DNA of 64,000 nucleotides from SIG714 sp964638675 (GCA_964638675.1 CAZXAU010000002.1:1-64000), one strand, 5' to 3'; numbered from the stretch's first letter, positions 24,556-33,624 are shown. Numbers and translations: made by a program. Notes: generated by a model not told the origin, from the letters alone.

Positions 24556-26450
24556 TTAATCCTCCATCGGGTGCTTGCCGTATCCTACCCAACCGACCTG
24601 ACCGTCTGCCCATATGGTTTCGCCGTCAATTGTCAGTCTGACCCACTGATGAGTCCATTGATTCTCGTTTACGTGTGTCCATTCATATCCCATGAGTGAA
24701 AGCACCAATCCAAGCGCACGGGTGCATCCTGCACAAGAGGATTCACGCTTGATGAATACACCGTAAGCAGAATTGTAGTAACTGCCGCTTTCCTTATGTA
24801 CTCCTTTATAGTATTCATTCGATACCAGAGCCGCCGCCATACCGATACGATCGATATCCGGTCCTTCAGGGTACTGTTCGTTGATCATCTCAACCATTTT
24901 TCGTGCCACAGCCAGAGCCTGTGCATTCTCCTCATCGGAAAGCTTATTCTTAAAAAGAAGTGCTTCACTCGGCGACAGCGGACCGTTAGTGTCATTGCAA
25001 CGCTTGCACTTTCCCCCCGAATAGCTGTGCCCGAGCGGAGAGCCATCGGTAATCCCGCACCGTTTGCATGTACTTGCGGCAGTACATGTTGCTGCAGCAT
25101 AATCGTGACCAAGCGCTTTGTTCTTGGCACCGCATCGCTTGCAAGAACCAGCTTCGGTGCAGGTTGCTTCAGTATAATCGTGTCCAAGCGCTTTGGTTTT
25201 TGCACCGCAACGCTTGCATGAGCCAGCTTCGGTACAGGTCGCTTCGGTATAGTCGTGTCCGAGCGGTTGATTCTTTGCACCGCAACGCTTGCACGAACCT
25301 GCAACCGTACATGTCGCTTCTGTATAATCGTGTCCGAGTGCCTGAGTTTTTATTCCACACCGTTTACATGAACCCTCAGTGGTACATGTCGCTTCGATGA
25401 AATCATGTCCGAGTGCCTGAGTTTTAGCACCGCAACGTTTGCATGAACCTGCTTCGGTGCAGCTCGCTTCGGTATAGTCATGTCCGAGGACCGGAGTTTT
25501 TATTCCACACCGTTTACATGAACCCTCAGTGGTACATGTCGCTTCGATGAAATCATGTCCGAGTGCCTGAGTTTTAGCACCGCATCGTTTGCATGAACCC
25601 GATTCGGTGCAGCTCGCTTCGGTGAAATCATGCCCGAGGGCTTCAGNNNNNNNNNNNNNNNNNNNNNNNNNNNNNNNNNNNNNNNNNNNNNNNNNNNNNN
25701 NNNNNNNNNNNNNNNNNNNNNNNNNNNNNNNNNNNNNNNNNNNNNNGTGAAATCATGCCCGAGGGCTTCAGTCGTTGCACCGCAACGTTTACATGAACCC
25801 GCTTCGGTGCAGCTTGCTTCGGTGAAATCATGCCCGAGAGCTTCGGTCATAGCACCACATCGTTTGCAAGAACCTGCTTCGGTACAGGTCGCTTCGGTAT
25901 AATCGTGTCCGAGGGCTTCAGTCGTTGCACCGCAACGTTTACATGAACCCGCTTCGGTGCAGCTTGCTTCGGTGAAATCATGCCCGAGAGCTTCGGTCAT
26001 AGCACCACATCGTTTGCAAGAACCTGCTTCGGTACAGGTCGCTTCGGTATAATCGTGTCCGAGGGCTTCAGTCGTTGCACCGCAACGTTTGCAAGAACCC
26101 GCTTCGGTGCAGCTTGCTTCGGTATAATCGTGTCCGAGCGCTTCGGTTTTCGCACCGCACCTCTTGCACGAACCAGCTTCGGTGCAGCTCGCTTCGGTAT
26201 AGTCATGTCCGAGGGCTTCGATTTCAGCACCGCAAGAACATTGTCCTGTAACAGTACAACTCAAACCGACAAATTCATGCACGTGTATACCGGAATCTGT
26301 AGGAAGAACAGTTGCCGGACTGTATGTAGACGCTGTATTGTTTGAATCGGTCAGTAGAGTTGTTTGACCGGGTTCGATATTATTACATGAAGATAAAATA
26401 CAAATGATTGTTATAAGCAATGACAAAATAATGAATCTAAAATACTTCAT
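24556..26450 (-). CDS. Lipoprotein with tandem 25-residue Cys repeats and transglutaminase-like domain (contains assembly gap)
   Basis: The gene starts at 26450 with a lipoprotein signal (FIILSLLITIICILSSC, Cys lipidated), followed by a Ser/Thr linker. Then comes a long array of 25-residue units, consensus LGHDYTEASCTEAGSCKRCG plus five residues, each with three cysteines like a small zinc knuckle. The last 120 residues form a transglutaminase-like domain: Cys in SSCAGCTRALG, His in QWTHQWVRL and Asp in IWADGQ make the triad. A 100-N gap (25647-25746) shifts the frame in the assembly, but both sides read the same repeat and continue without stops, so one gene is inferred. Its partner may be the surface or peptidoglycan. 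Confidence 0.8.
25000..26213 (-). repeat. In-frame 75-base tandem repeat array
   Basis: About 15 units of 75 bases (25 codons), degenerating towards the low-coordinate end. Near the gap a higher-order 150-base unit is repeated almost exactly (25769-25918 and 25919-26068), which indicates recent expansion. Such an array is prone to recombination and to misassembly. Confidence 0.9.
25647..25746. other. 100-N assembly gap inside repeat array
   Basis: Exactly 100 Ns, a placeholder length. The 25 bases left of the gap and the 25 bases right of it are identical, so the two contigs end in the same repeat position. A true gap of 50 + 75k bases, or a simple 25-base overlap, would keep the reading frame. 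Confidence 0.95.
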
Positions 26451-26534
26451 AAATTTCTCTTCCCTCTCTATGAATATTCAGATGCGACAATCATCCAAAA
26501 TATCAACCTTGTTTTTTTATTTCAAATTTCATTG

Positions 26535-26682
26535 TTTCGGTATTCAGCACATGAATACCGAAATTTGAAGCCGCAAACGGTCGGCGTTTGTTGCTCCATT
26601 CAAAACCATCGATAATATAGTAAATAATATTTATAACTCCACTATTCGTATACATTATACCACATAATTTCTGTAAAATCAA
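26535..26682 (-). promoter_or_regulatory. Promoter and hairpin leader of the repeat lipoprotein gene
   Basis: Minus-strand -35 TTGATT (26677-26682), 17-base spacer, -10 TATAAT (26654-26659). The leader of about 190 bases contains the perfect hairpin TTTCGGTATTCA / TGAATACCGAAA (26535-26563, 5-base loop), with flanking AAATTTC/GAAATTT that could form an alternative pairing. This may be a regulatory or stabilising 5' structure. Confidence 0.65.
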
Positions 26683-26821
26683 TACACTCCTATGGTTTTT
26701 ATATCGGGTAAAATTATGCCTTTCTTATTATTTTCAGATCCTCATCATTATCCGAATTTATGTAGATACAACTCTTTAAAGTTTTTAATATCTGTGCAAA
26801 CTTATCGCTTGTATACTATAC

Positions 26822-26866
26822 AAAAATGCCGCCGGGGACATCAAGTCACCGGCGGTAACATTTTTT
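26822..26866 (-). terminator. Terminator of the AAA/DUF4143 gene
   Basis: CCGCCGG / CCGGCGG stem (with an added GAC/GTC pairing) and an A-run/T-run on its two sides, 30 bases after the stop codon on the minus strand. The remaining interval 26564-26821 holds the promoter described for the neighbouring gene and nothing else recognised. Confidence 0.75.
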
Positions 26867-26895
26867 CTTATTTCTATTTATCGGTCGTTTCCATT

Positions 26896-28230
26896 CTATT
26901 TTTCGCTTAAAAACCGCTTGAGCATAAAAGTAAGGAAGTACGGAACAGTATAGAATTTTCCGTTGAAACCGATATTTCTGTTTGCGAGTTTGATACCGTA
27001 CCGAATATCTCCATAGGCATCTTTTTCTATCAATGCATTCAAAGAAACCGTGGATGAGTCATTCGCCTTTACTTCAACAGGAATAAGCGATTCACTGTCA
27101 CGAACAAAAAAGTCCATTTCAAGTGTTCCCTTTTCATTGCGGTAGAAGTATAGATTATAACCTTGCTTAACAAGCATATCCGCCACTATGTTTTCGTAGA
27201 TAGCACCTTTATAGGTATTAAAATTTTTATTGCCTCGAAGATCTTGCTGAACCTCTTCATCGAGTGAACCTATAAGCAGTCCCGTGTCCATAAAATAGAT
27301 TTTATAGTTATCGGGATTGTAATTGCCTTTTAGAGGCAGTTCGGGCAAAGACATACAATAACAAACATTAATAATCCCGGCATTTTTCAGCCATTCTACT
27401 GTGCCGACATAATCTCTGTTTCTTGCTCCTGACCTCACTTTTGATATCTGGAACTTCTTATTATCATTGCCGAGAAAAACGGGAATCTTTCTGTATATAT
27501 CCAGTATCTTGCCTTTGTCAAGCCCGTGTGCGTACTTCGTGATATCCTCTTCATAGTCAAGAAGGAGTTGCCTTTGCTTTTTCAGCGTGCCACTGTAATT
27601 CTTTTGTGTAACAAATGTAAATACAACTGCGGGCATGCCTCCGAGAACCATATACTCCCGGAAGTTTTCAAGCATGACATCATATTCAATAGTTGAAAGC
27701 GGAGTAGAATTCAGAAGCTTTTGATACAGCTCTTCTATCTGCTCTGCCTTATACCCCTTCGCCCAAAGGTATTCCTCAAAATCAAGAGAATACATTTCAT
27801 AATCTTCTTTATAGCCAACGCTATTAGACTCGATTTCGTTATAGTTAATGCCCATCAGCGAACCAGAGCATATCACATCAAACCGCCCGTCAATCTTAAA
27901 GGACTTAAGGCTCGTGGCACAGTTGATGCAGTCCTGAATTTCGTCAAAGAAGATGAGTGTATTGCCTTCTATGAACTCAAAGTCCGGATTTATCAGAGAA
28001 ATATTTTTGAGAATAGTGTCAACTTCAAAACCGTCATCAAAAATACCCTTGTACTGCTTTTGAAGAACAAAGTTTATCTCAACGACAGATTTATAATTGT
28101 TTTCCGCAAAATGCTTGATTGCTTCGGTTTTGCCTATCTGACGGGCGCCCTTTACAATCAGCGGAGATCTATCATCTGAGTTTTTCCAATTGGTGAGATA
28201 TGCATCGATTTTACGGTTAAGTCTTTCCAT
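26896..28230 (-). CDS. AAA ATPase with DUF4143 nuclease-like domain
   Basis: About 444 residues. Walker A is VKGARQIGKTEAIKHF near residue 26; Walker B is EGNTLIFFDEIQDC near residue 105; both are typical of the AAA_14 family. The C-terminal part matches DUF4143, with LEMDFFVRDSESLIPVEVKAND carrying the D-x(n)-E-V-K core of a PD-(D/E)xK nuclease fold. These standalone ATPases are common and often multicopy in gut bacteria; their role is not established. Start at 28230 after GGAAGG; the frame upstream to 28272 lacks a ribosome binding site. Confidence 0.85.
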   Translation of the reverse strand: MERLNRKIDAYLTNWKNSDDRSPLIVKGARQIGKTEAIKHFAENNYKSVVEINFVLQKQYKGIFDDGFEVDTILKNISLINPDFEFIEGNTLIFFDEIQDCINCATSLKSFKIDGRFDVICSGSLMGINYNEIESNSVGYKEDYEMYSLDFEEYLWAKGYKAEQIEELYQKLLNSTPLSTIEYDVMLENFREYMVLGGMPAVVFTFVTQKNYSGTLKKQRQLLLDYEEDITKYAHGLDKGKILDIYRKIPVFLGNDNKKFQISKVRSGARNRDYVGTVEWLKNAGIINVCYCMSLPELPLKGNYNPDNYKIYFMDTGLLIGSLDEEVQQDLRGNKNFNTYKGAIYENIVADMLVKQGYNLYFYRNEKGTLEMDFFVRDSESLIPVEVKANDSSTVSLNALIEKDAYGDIRYGIKLANRNIGFNGKFYTVPYFLTFMLKRFLSEK

Positions 28231-28549
28231 GCGAATACCTTCCTTCCATTTACTGCAAACATAGTATATCACAAAATTCTGACCATTTCAATAGGATGTT
28301 ATCACATTTTTCCGACAAATTCCGGCGTCAATTTCACATTTTTCCGTATGTCTTTTTGCTGTAATGTCTATACCGCCTGTCTGCTGCTTTCGCGGTCTCA
28401 CGACAAACCTCCTGCACCAACGCAAATATTTTTTATTTCAAGAACGAAAATGGAACGCCAAAGGACTCATTATGGAACAGTGCATCAGTATAATAAGATC
28501 AACAAGCAGATACAGATCGCTTGAAAATTCATTTTGGAGGCATATTGCT
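28231..28549. other. Intergenic region upstream of the fatty acid operon
   Basis: No gene is supported; a longer open frame from 28364 has no ribosome binding site and runs into acpP. A TATAAT at about 28489-28494 could be the operon -10 with a weak -35 (CTCATT). I could not recognise a FapR- or FabT-type operator. Confidence 0.4.
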
Positions 28550-28771
28550 ATGTACTTTGACACTATCGCTAAAATTGTTTCGGAACGCACAGGTTGTGAC
28601 ATTTCCGCCGTAAAACCGGAGAGCAAATTCTCAGAACTCGGCATCGACTCTCTTGATACTGTAGAACTTCTCATGAATCTTGAAGATGAAATAGGCATCG
28701 AGATCGAGTTGGATCAGAAAATAGAAACGATTGACGATCTGGATAAGTTTATTCAGAGTAAACAGGGTTAA
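28550..28771 (+). CDS. acpP: Acyl carrier protein
   Basis: 73 residues, acidic and helical. The phosphopantetheine attachment motif is GIDSLDTVELLMNLEDEIG, in which Ser35 of D-S-L carries the cofactor. It shuttles the growing acyl chain among the Fab enzymes encoded downstream. Start at the ATG 9 bases after TTGGAGG. First gene of a ten-gene fatty acid synthesis operon. Its divergence from typical Clostridia ACP is small (I-S-A-V-K-P-E-S-K-F-S-E-L ahead of the DSL motif). Confidence 0.95.
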   Translation: MYFDTIAKIVSERTGCDISAVKPESKFSELGIDSLDTVELLMNLEDEIGIEIELDQKIETIDDLDKFIQSKQG

Positions 28772-28775
28772 TTTT

Positions 28776-29720
28776 ATGATTAAGTCAGCAATTTGTGAGA
28801 TGCTGGGAATCAAATACCCGGTATTTCAGGGTGGTATGGCTTGGATCGCTGACGGTAAACTGGCAGCCGCCGTGTCCGACGGCGGCGGTCTCGGCATAAT
28901 TGCTGCAGGAAATGCTCCCGGCGATTATGTAAGAGGGCAGATTCGGGTCGCAAAGAGTATCACCGATAAACCCATCGGCGTAAATATAATGCTGCTGAGT
29001 CCTTTTGCGGATGAGGTGGCTAAAGTTGTTATAGAAGAAAAAGTTGAGGTCGTAACTACAGGGGCGGGCAATCCGTCAAAATACATTAAAGATTGGCTTA
29101 CCTCCGGCATTAAGGTAATTCCTGTTGTTGCTTCGGTTGGTATGGCTAAGCTTATGACACGTCTCGGTGCTTCCGCATTGATTGCGGAAGGCGGCGAAAG
29201 CGGCGGTCATGTGGGTGAGCTTACTACGATGGTGTTGGTTCCGCAGATCTGTGATGCCACTACCTTACCGGTCATCGCCGCAGGCGGTATTGCAGACGGC
29301 AGAGGTGTTGCGGCAGCCTTTATGCTAGGTGCATGCGGTGTTCAGATGGGCACCCGCTTTTTAAGTGCAGAAGAATGTACAATCCATCCTGCCTATAAGG
29401 AGAAGATATTGAACGCTACCGATCTTTGCACAATGGTAACGGGTAAACGCTTAGGTCATCCGGTAAGAAGCCTTCGCACACAGTTTGCACGGGATTATTC
29501 AAAAGCAGAATATGGCGGTATGCCGGACGAAGAACTGGAAGCAATGGGTACAGGAGCGTTGCGTCGTGCGGTGCAAGAAGGCGACAGCGAAAAGGGCTGT
29601 TTCCTTTCAGGGCAGATCGCCGCTATGGTAAAGAAAGAACAACCCGCCGCTGAAATCGTTAAGGAAGTTATAGAGGATGCAGAGCCCATCCTTCTGAGGG
29701 CATCACAATGGATAAAATAG
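28776..29720 (+). CDS. fabK: Enoyl-ACP reductase II (FabK), FMN-dependent
   Basis: 314 residues. The 2-nitropropane dioxygenase/FabK TIM barrel is evident: GIKYPVFQGGMAWIADGKLA at the start, AEGGESGGHVGE around residue 145 (flavin and catalytic region), PVIAAGGIADGRG and GVQMGTRFL (FMN phosphate binding). FabK reduces the enoyl-ACP double bond, replacing FabI. No fabI is in this operon, so this is likely the only such enzyme here. Start is 4 bases after acpP; it overlaps fabD by 13 bases. Confidence 0.95.
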   Translation: MIKSAICEMLGIKYPVFQGGMAWIADGKLAAAVSDGGGLGIIAAGNAPGDYVRGQIRVAKSITDKPIGVNIMLLSPFADEVAKVVIEEKVEVVTTGAGNPSKYIKDWLTSGIKVIPVVASVGMAKLMTRLGASALIAEGGESGGHVGELTTMVLVPQICDATTLPVIAAGGIADGRGVAAAFMLGACGVQMGTRFLSAEECTIHPAYKEKILNATDLCTMVTGKRLGHPVRSLRTQFARDYSKAEYGGMPDEELEAMGTGALRRAVQEGDSEKGCFLSGQIAAMVKKEQPAAEIVKEVIEDAEPILLRASQWIK

Positions 29721-30607
29721 CATTTGTTTTTTCAGGTCAGGGCGACCAATATCCCGGTATGGGAAAAGATCTTGCCGAAAAGTATCCTGTTGCATCACAG
29801 GTCTATGAGCTATGCGACAGACTGCGTCCCGGCACATCTGCTCAATGCTTTGAGGGCACAGAAGATGAACTGAAGAAAACAAAAAATACACAGCCTTGCC
29901 TGTTTGCAACCGAGCTGGCGGCGGCTTCAGTTTTAATGGAAAAAGGAATCATACCGAATGCAGTTGCGGGTTTTTCTCTCGGCGAAGTTGTTGCCGCCAC
30001 AGTCAGCGGAGTATTCGATAATGAAACCGGATTTCGTCTTGTCTGTAAGCGCGGAGAGCTTATGCAGCGTGAAGCTGAAAAGTTCGACACTTCTATGGCG
30101 GCTGTTGTAAAGCTGACAGCTGAGCAGGTAAACGAAATTTGCAATAGGTATTCAGATGTTTACCCTGTAAACTTCAACTGCCCCGGTCAGATCACCGTTT
30201 CGGGTCTTTCCTCTCAGATGAAAAGCTTTTTTGCCGATGTAAAAAACGCAGGAGGCAAAGCTATTCCTCTTAAAGTAACCGGGGCGTTTCATTCGCCGTT
30301 TATGAAGGAAGCAGCAGAGGCTTTCGCTGAAGAGTTGGAAAGGTCGGAAGTCAGGGAAAGAAGTGTTACGATCTATTCCAATATGACTGCACTGCCTTAT
30401 AGCGAAGATGTGGCAGGTCTGCTGTCAAAGCAGATATGCAATCCCGTACAGTGGGAGAGAATTATCCGCAATATGATCTCTGACGGTATCGATACTTTCA
30501 TTGAAATCGGACCGGGAAAAACACTCACCAATATGATAAAGAAAATTAATGCTGATGTGAAAGCAGTAAGCGTTACCGAATATCTTGCGGAGGCGGAAAC
30601 ATGTTAA
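29708..30607 (+). CDS. fabD: Malonyl-CoA:ACP transacylase (FabD)
   Basis: 299 residues. It opens with IAFVFSGQGDQYPGMGKDLA, the family start with its oxyanion Gln. The nucleophile elbow is VAGFSLGEVVAA with the catalytic Ser in G-F-S-L-G, and the second residue is the His in VTGAFHSPFM. It loads malonyl units onto ACP for FabF. The start overlaps the end of fabK by 13 bases, and its end overlaps fabG by 7, suggesting translational coupling. Confidence 0.95.
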   Translation: MDKIAFVFSGQGDQYPGMGKDLAEKYPVASQVYELCDRLRPGTSAQCFEGTEDELKKTKNTQPCLFATELAAASVLMEKGIIPNAVAGFSLGEVVAATVSGVFDNETGFRLVCKRGELMQREAEKFDTSMAAVVKLTAEQVNEICNRYSDVYPVNFNCPGQITVSGLSSQMKSFFADVKNAGGKAIPLKVTGAFHSPFMKEAAEAFAEELERSEVRERSVTIYSNMTALPYSEDVAGLLSKQICNPVQWERIIRNMISDGIDTFIEIGPGKTLTNMIKKINADVKAVSVTEYLAEAETC

Positions 30608-31329
30608 AAGGAAAAACAGCCGTTGTAACGGGAGGCTCACGCGGAATCGGCAAAGCGATCGCATATAAGCTGGCATCGCTCGGCTGTAATATCGCTGTTA
30701 TTTACGCCGGAAATGCAGTATCCGCTGAGAATGTTTGCGACGAGTGCAAGCGCGAATACGGCGTGAATGCAAAGTCATATCAATGCGATGTTGCAGATTT
30801 TTCCGCAGTCAAAGAAATCACCGCAAAAATAAAGGCTGATTTCGGAACAGCACATATTCTCATCAACAACGCAGGTATCACCCGTGACGGTTTGCTCGCT
30901 ATGATGAAGGAAGAAGATTTTGATTCTGTAATTAATACCAACCTCAAAGGTGCATTCAATATGATCCGTCATATGACGGGATTGTTCATCCGTAACCGTG
31001 ACGGATGTATTATCAATATCACCTCTGTCTCGGGAATAATGGGTAATGCGGGACAGTGTAACTACTCTGCATCCAAGGCGGGGCTTATCGGTCTTACCAA
31101 GTCGGTTGCCAAGGAATTGGCACCTAAAGGAATCCGATGTAACGCTGTCGCTCCCGGCTTTATCGCAACCGATATGACAGGCCAACAGACAGACAACCCA
31201 CTGCTTAAAATGATTCCTCTCGGAACGATGGGTGAAACGCAAGATGTGGCAGATGCAGTTGCATACCTTGCGACTGCAAAATATGTAACCGGCGAAGTCC
31301 TCCGTGTTGACGGCGGCATCGCTATGTAA
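30601..31329 (+). CDS. fabG: 3-oxoacyl-ACP reductase (FabG)
   Basis: 242 residues, a classical short-chain dehydrogenase. The NADPH loop is VTGGSRGIGKAI, the N-N-A-G motif is LINNAGITRD, the catalytic residues are Ser (INITSVSGI), Tyr and Lys (YSASKAG), and the C-terminus is GEVLRVDGGIAM. It reduces 3-ketoacyl-ACP in each elongation cycle. Overlaps fabD by 7 bases. The sequence encoding its last residues and stop is repeated several times just downstream. Confidence 0.95.
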   Translation: MLKGKTAVVTGGSRGIGKAIAYKLASLGCNIAVIYAGNAVSAENVCDECKREYGVNAKSYQCDVADFSAVKEITAKIKADFGTAHILINNAGITRDGLLAMMKEEDFDSVINTNLKGAFNMIRHMTGLFIRNRDGCIINITSVSGIMGNAGQCNYSASKAGLIGLTKSVAKELAPKGIRCNAVAPGFIATDMTGQQTDNPLLKMIPLGTMGETQDVADAVAYLATAKYVTGEVLRVDGGIAM

Positions 31330-31378
31330 ATCGCTAGTCGCTATATAAATCGCTAATCGCTATGTAAATCGCTATGTA
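31317..31378 (+). repeat. Tandem duplication of the fabG stop region
   Basis: The last codons of fabG (ATCGCTATGTAA) recur in degenerate form: ATCGCTAGTCGCTATATAA, ATCGCTAATCGCTATGTAA and ATCGCTATGTAA, filling the spacer before the fabF ribosome binding site. Each contains a stop codon. Simple slippage-type expansion is likely. Confidence 0.75.
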
Positions 31379-31389
31379 AGGAGAAAATT

Positions 31390-32628
31390 ATGAGTGAAAA
31401 CAGAAGAGTCGTTGTTACCGGTATCGGTGCAATTACCCCTTTGGGAAATAATGTGACCGATACCTGGGTAGCTATGAAAAATGGCAAAAACGGAATTGAT
31501 CGCATTACACTTTTTGATACAGAAAAATTCAAGGCAAAGCTGGCTGCCCAAGTCAAGGATTTCGATCCAAAAGAGTATTTGGAAGTGAACGAGATCCTTC
31601 GTACCGATCGTTATGCACAGTTTGCCGTTGCCGCCGCACAGCAGGCAGTTGACGAAAGCGGTGTTAAGGGTACCGTTGAACCGGAACGCTTTGCTGTTAT
31701 TTTCGGTACGGGCATCGGCGGAATCGGTACATTTGAAAACGAGCATACAAAGCTTATGGAGAAAGGCCCTCGCCGTATTTCTCCGCTGTTTGTACCTATG
31801 ATGATCGGAAATATGGCGGCAGGTATGATCGCCATTCGTCACGACTGCCGTGGCTCTGCTATGCCTGCGGTAACCGCTTGTGCCTCCGGCTCAAATGCCA
31901 TTGGTGAAGCCATGCGCCTTATACGTCACGGATATGCCGACGCTGTTATCACAGGCGGTGCAGAAGCCGCGATTTGTCCGTCTGCCATTGCGGGTTTTGT
32001 CAATATGCAGGCACTGTCTACCTCTGAAGATCCAAATGAAGCATCCCTTCCTTTTGACAGACGCAGGGGAGGCTTTGTCATCGGTGAAGGTGCAACAGCA
32101 CTTGTTCTGGAGGAATATGAACACGCAAAGGCACGAAAAGCCAAGATCTACGGCGAGGTATGCGGCTACGGTTCTACCTGTGATGCTCACCACATCACAG
32201 CTCCCCATCCCGAAGCAAGGGGCGGTGCTCAGGCAATGATTGATGCTATGCGTGAAGCCGGATATACCGAGGGTGATATTGTTTATGTAAATGCGCATGG
32301 CACAGGCACCCCAATGAACGACGTGATAGAAACTGCGGCCATTAAGAAAGCATTCGGTGAAGAAAATGCGAGAAAAGTCTATATCAGCTCCACAAAGTCT
32401 ATGACCGGTCATATGCTGGGTGCCGCAGGTGCAATTGAAGCATTGGCTTGTCTTTTCGCACTGAATGAGGGCGTAATTCCGCCTACCATCAATTTGAACG
32501 AGCAGGATGAAGCCTGTGACCTGAACTGCGTACCGAACACCGCAGTAAACGCCGACATTACATTGGCTTTGTCAAATTCACTTGGATTTGGCGGTCACAA
32601 CGCTTGTCTCGCTTTCAGAAAGGTGTAA
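31390..32628 (+). CDS. fabF: 3-oxoacyl-ACP synthase II (FabF)
   Basis: 412 residues, the usual length. The active-site Cys is in VTACASGSNAIGEAM (near residue 163), and the two His are in HGTGTPMND and KSMTGHMLGAAGAIEA. The start VVVTGIGAITPLG is the family N-terminus. It condenses acyl-ACP with malonyl-ACP. No fabH (initiating synthase) is in the operon, so initiation must be encoded elsewhere. GGAG site 6 bases before the ATG. Confidence 0.95.
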   Translation: MSENRRVVVTGIGAITPLGNNVTDTWVAMKNGKNGIDRITLFDTEKFKAKLAAQVKDFDPKEYLEVNEILRTDRYAQFAVAAAQQAVDESGVKGTVEPERFAVIFGTGIGGIGTFENEHTKLMEKGPRRISPLFVPMMIGNMAAGMIAIRHDCRGSAMPAVTACASGSNAIGEAMRLIRHGYADAVITGGAEAAICPSAIAGFVNMQALSTSEDPNEASLPFDRRRGGFVIGEGATALVLEEYEHAKARKAKIYGEVCGYGSTCDAHHITAPHPEARGGAQAMIDAMREAGYTEGDIVYVNAHGTGTPMNDVIETAAIKKAFGEENARKVYISSTKSMTGHMLGAAGAIEALACLFALNEGVIPPTINLNEQDEACDLNCVPNTAVNADITLALSNSLGFGGHNACLAFRKV

Positions 32629-32632
32629 TTTT

Positions 32633-33058
32633 ATGAAAGAAACAGATATCCGAAAATATGCCGAATTGATGAAAGAACTCGGTCTTACCGGTCTTGAAAT
32701 TACTGAGGATAACAGCAAGGTCCGTCTTGAGCGTTCTGTAACGGTTCAGGCAAAAGAAACTGTATATTCCGTTCCTGAGTCGGTTTCTGCTCCGCAGACT
32801 GCTATCGTTGAAAATAAGGACTATATCAGCGTAAAATCCCCCATCGTGGGTGTGTTTTATGCAGCTCCTGCCGGGAATGCAGATCCTTATGTTGCAGTGG
32901 GAGACAGCGTAAAAAAAGGTCAGACACTTTGTATAGTAGAAGCCATGAAGCTGATGAACGAAATAACCTCAGAAGAAGACGGTGTGATTTCGAAGGTGTG
33001 TGTTACCAACGGTCAGGTCGTGGACTACGGAACGGAGCTGTTCCGTATCAGGAGATAG
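32633..33058 (+). CDS. accB: Biotin carboxyl carrier protein of acetyl-CoA carboxylase (AccB)
   Basis: About 141 residues. The N-terminal helix (IRKYAELMKELGLTGLEI) and Pro/Ala-poor linker are followed by the biotinyl domain: VKSPIVGVFYAAP, DSVKKGQTLCIVEAMKLMNEI with biotin on the Lys of E-A-M-K-L-M-N, and GQVVDYGTELFRI. It carries CO2 between AccC and AccD/A. Five bases after fabF; the fabF end contains its AAAGGTG site. Confidence 0.95.
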   Translation: MKETDIRKYAELMKELGLTGLEITEDNSKVRLERSVTVQAKETVYSVPESVSAPQTAIVENKDYISVKSPIVGVFYAAPAGNADPYVAVGDSVKKGQTLCIVEAMKLMNEITSEEDGVISKVCVTNGQVVDYGTELFRIRR

Positions 33059-33060
33059 AA

Positions 33061-33207
33061 GTTTGAAAAATAAATTTTTCAGACGGTGTTTTGTGGCTTT
33101 TGCCTTGCGGTTTTCGCAATCTATACGGCGGCGATTTTGCAGTGCAAAACCAGCCCCAATTCCACATGAAAGGAAGCTTTCGCAATGCGAAAGCCGTGGT
33201 CAAAAAT
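33061..33207 (+). repeat. Start-codon-linked structured repeat, copy 4
   Basis: Begins two bases after the accB stop: 5' hairpin GTTTGAAAAA/TTTTTCAGAC, GTGTTTTGTGGCTTTTGCC, a middle segment with extra sequence, GGCGGCGATTTTGCAGTGCAAAACC, CCAATTCCACATGAAAGGA, hairpin GCTTTCGCAATGCGAAAGC, and GTGGTCAAAAAT before the fabZ ATG. Here the upstream in-frame ATG of other copies is a GTG. Confidence 0.9.
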
Positions 33208-33624
33208 ATGAATAGAGAAGAAATTATGAAGATAATGCCTCACAGAGACAATATGTTGCTTCTTGATGATGTTGAAAGCAATGAAGGTACTGCTATCGGG
33301 CATTATACCGTTCGCGGGGATGAATTTTTCTTAAAAGGCCACTTTCCCGGTAACCCCATCGTTCCCGGCGTGATTCTCTGTGAGATACTGGCTCAGTCCG
33401 CTTGTGTGCTGATGCAGGATGTAATCAGAGAAGGAGAGCTGACTGTTTACACAGGTCTTAATAATGTCAAATTCCGCTCTCCTGTAAAACCGGGCGATAC
33501 GGTTGAGACACAATGCCATATAAAAAGATCGAAGCATCCCTTTTATTTTGCTGAAGGCACTATCACTGTTGACGGAAAACTTTGTGTATCCGCTGAATTT
33601 TCCTTTGCAATTACAGGAGAGTAA
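33208..33624 (+). CDS. fabZ: 3-hydroxyacyl-ACP dehydratase (FabZ)
   Basis: 138 residues, the usual length. Motifs: IMPHRDNMLLLDDV at the N-terminus and GHFPGNPIVPGVILCEILAQ, which holds the catalytic His and Glu. It dehydrates 3-hydroxyacyl-ACP before FabK. The start at 33208 fits the family's M-x-x-E-E-I-M-K-I-M-P-H; the longer open frame from 33091 is repeat sequence read in frame. Its ribosome binding site comes from the repeat. Confidence 0.95.
   Translation: MNREEIMKIMPHRDNMLLLDDVESNEGTAIGHYTVRGDEFFLKGHFPGNPIVPGVILCEILAQSACVLMQDVIREGELTVYTGLNNVKFRSPVKPGDTVETQCHIKRSKHPFYFAEGTITVDGKLCVSAEFSFAITGE

Noticed and set aside
24885..25902. Several overlapping open frames on both strands across the repeat array
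   Set aside because: They are other-frame readings of the same repeats and of the artificial N run; only the frame giving LGHDY...CKRCG is supported.
25060..26213. Regular 75-base repeat that could look like a CRISPR-type array
   Set aside because: The units are contiguous, with no unique spacers, and code in frame for 25 residues.
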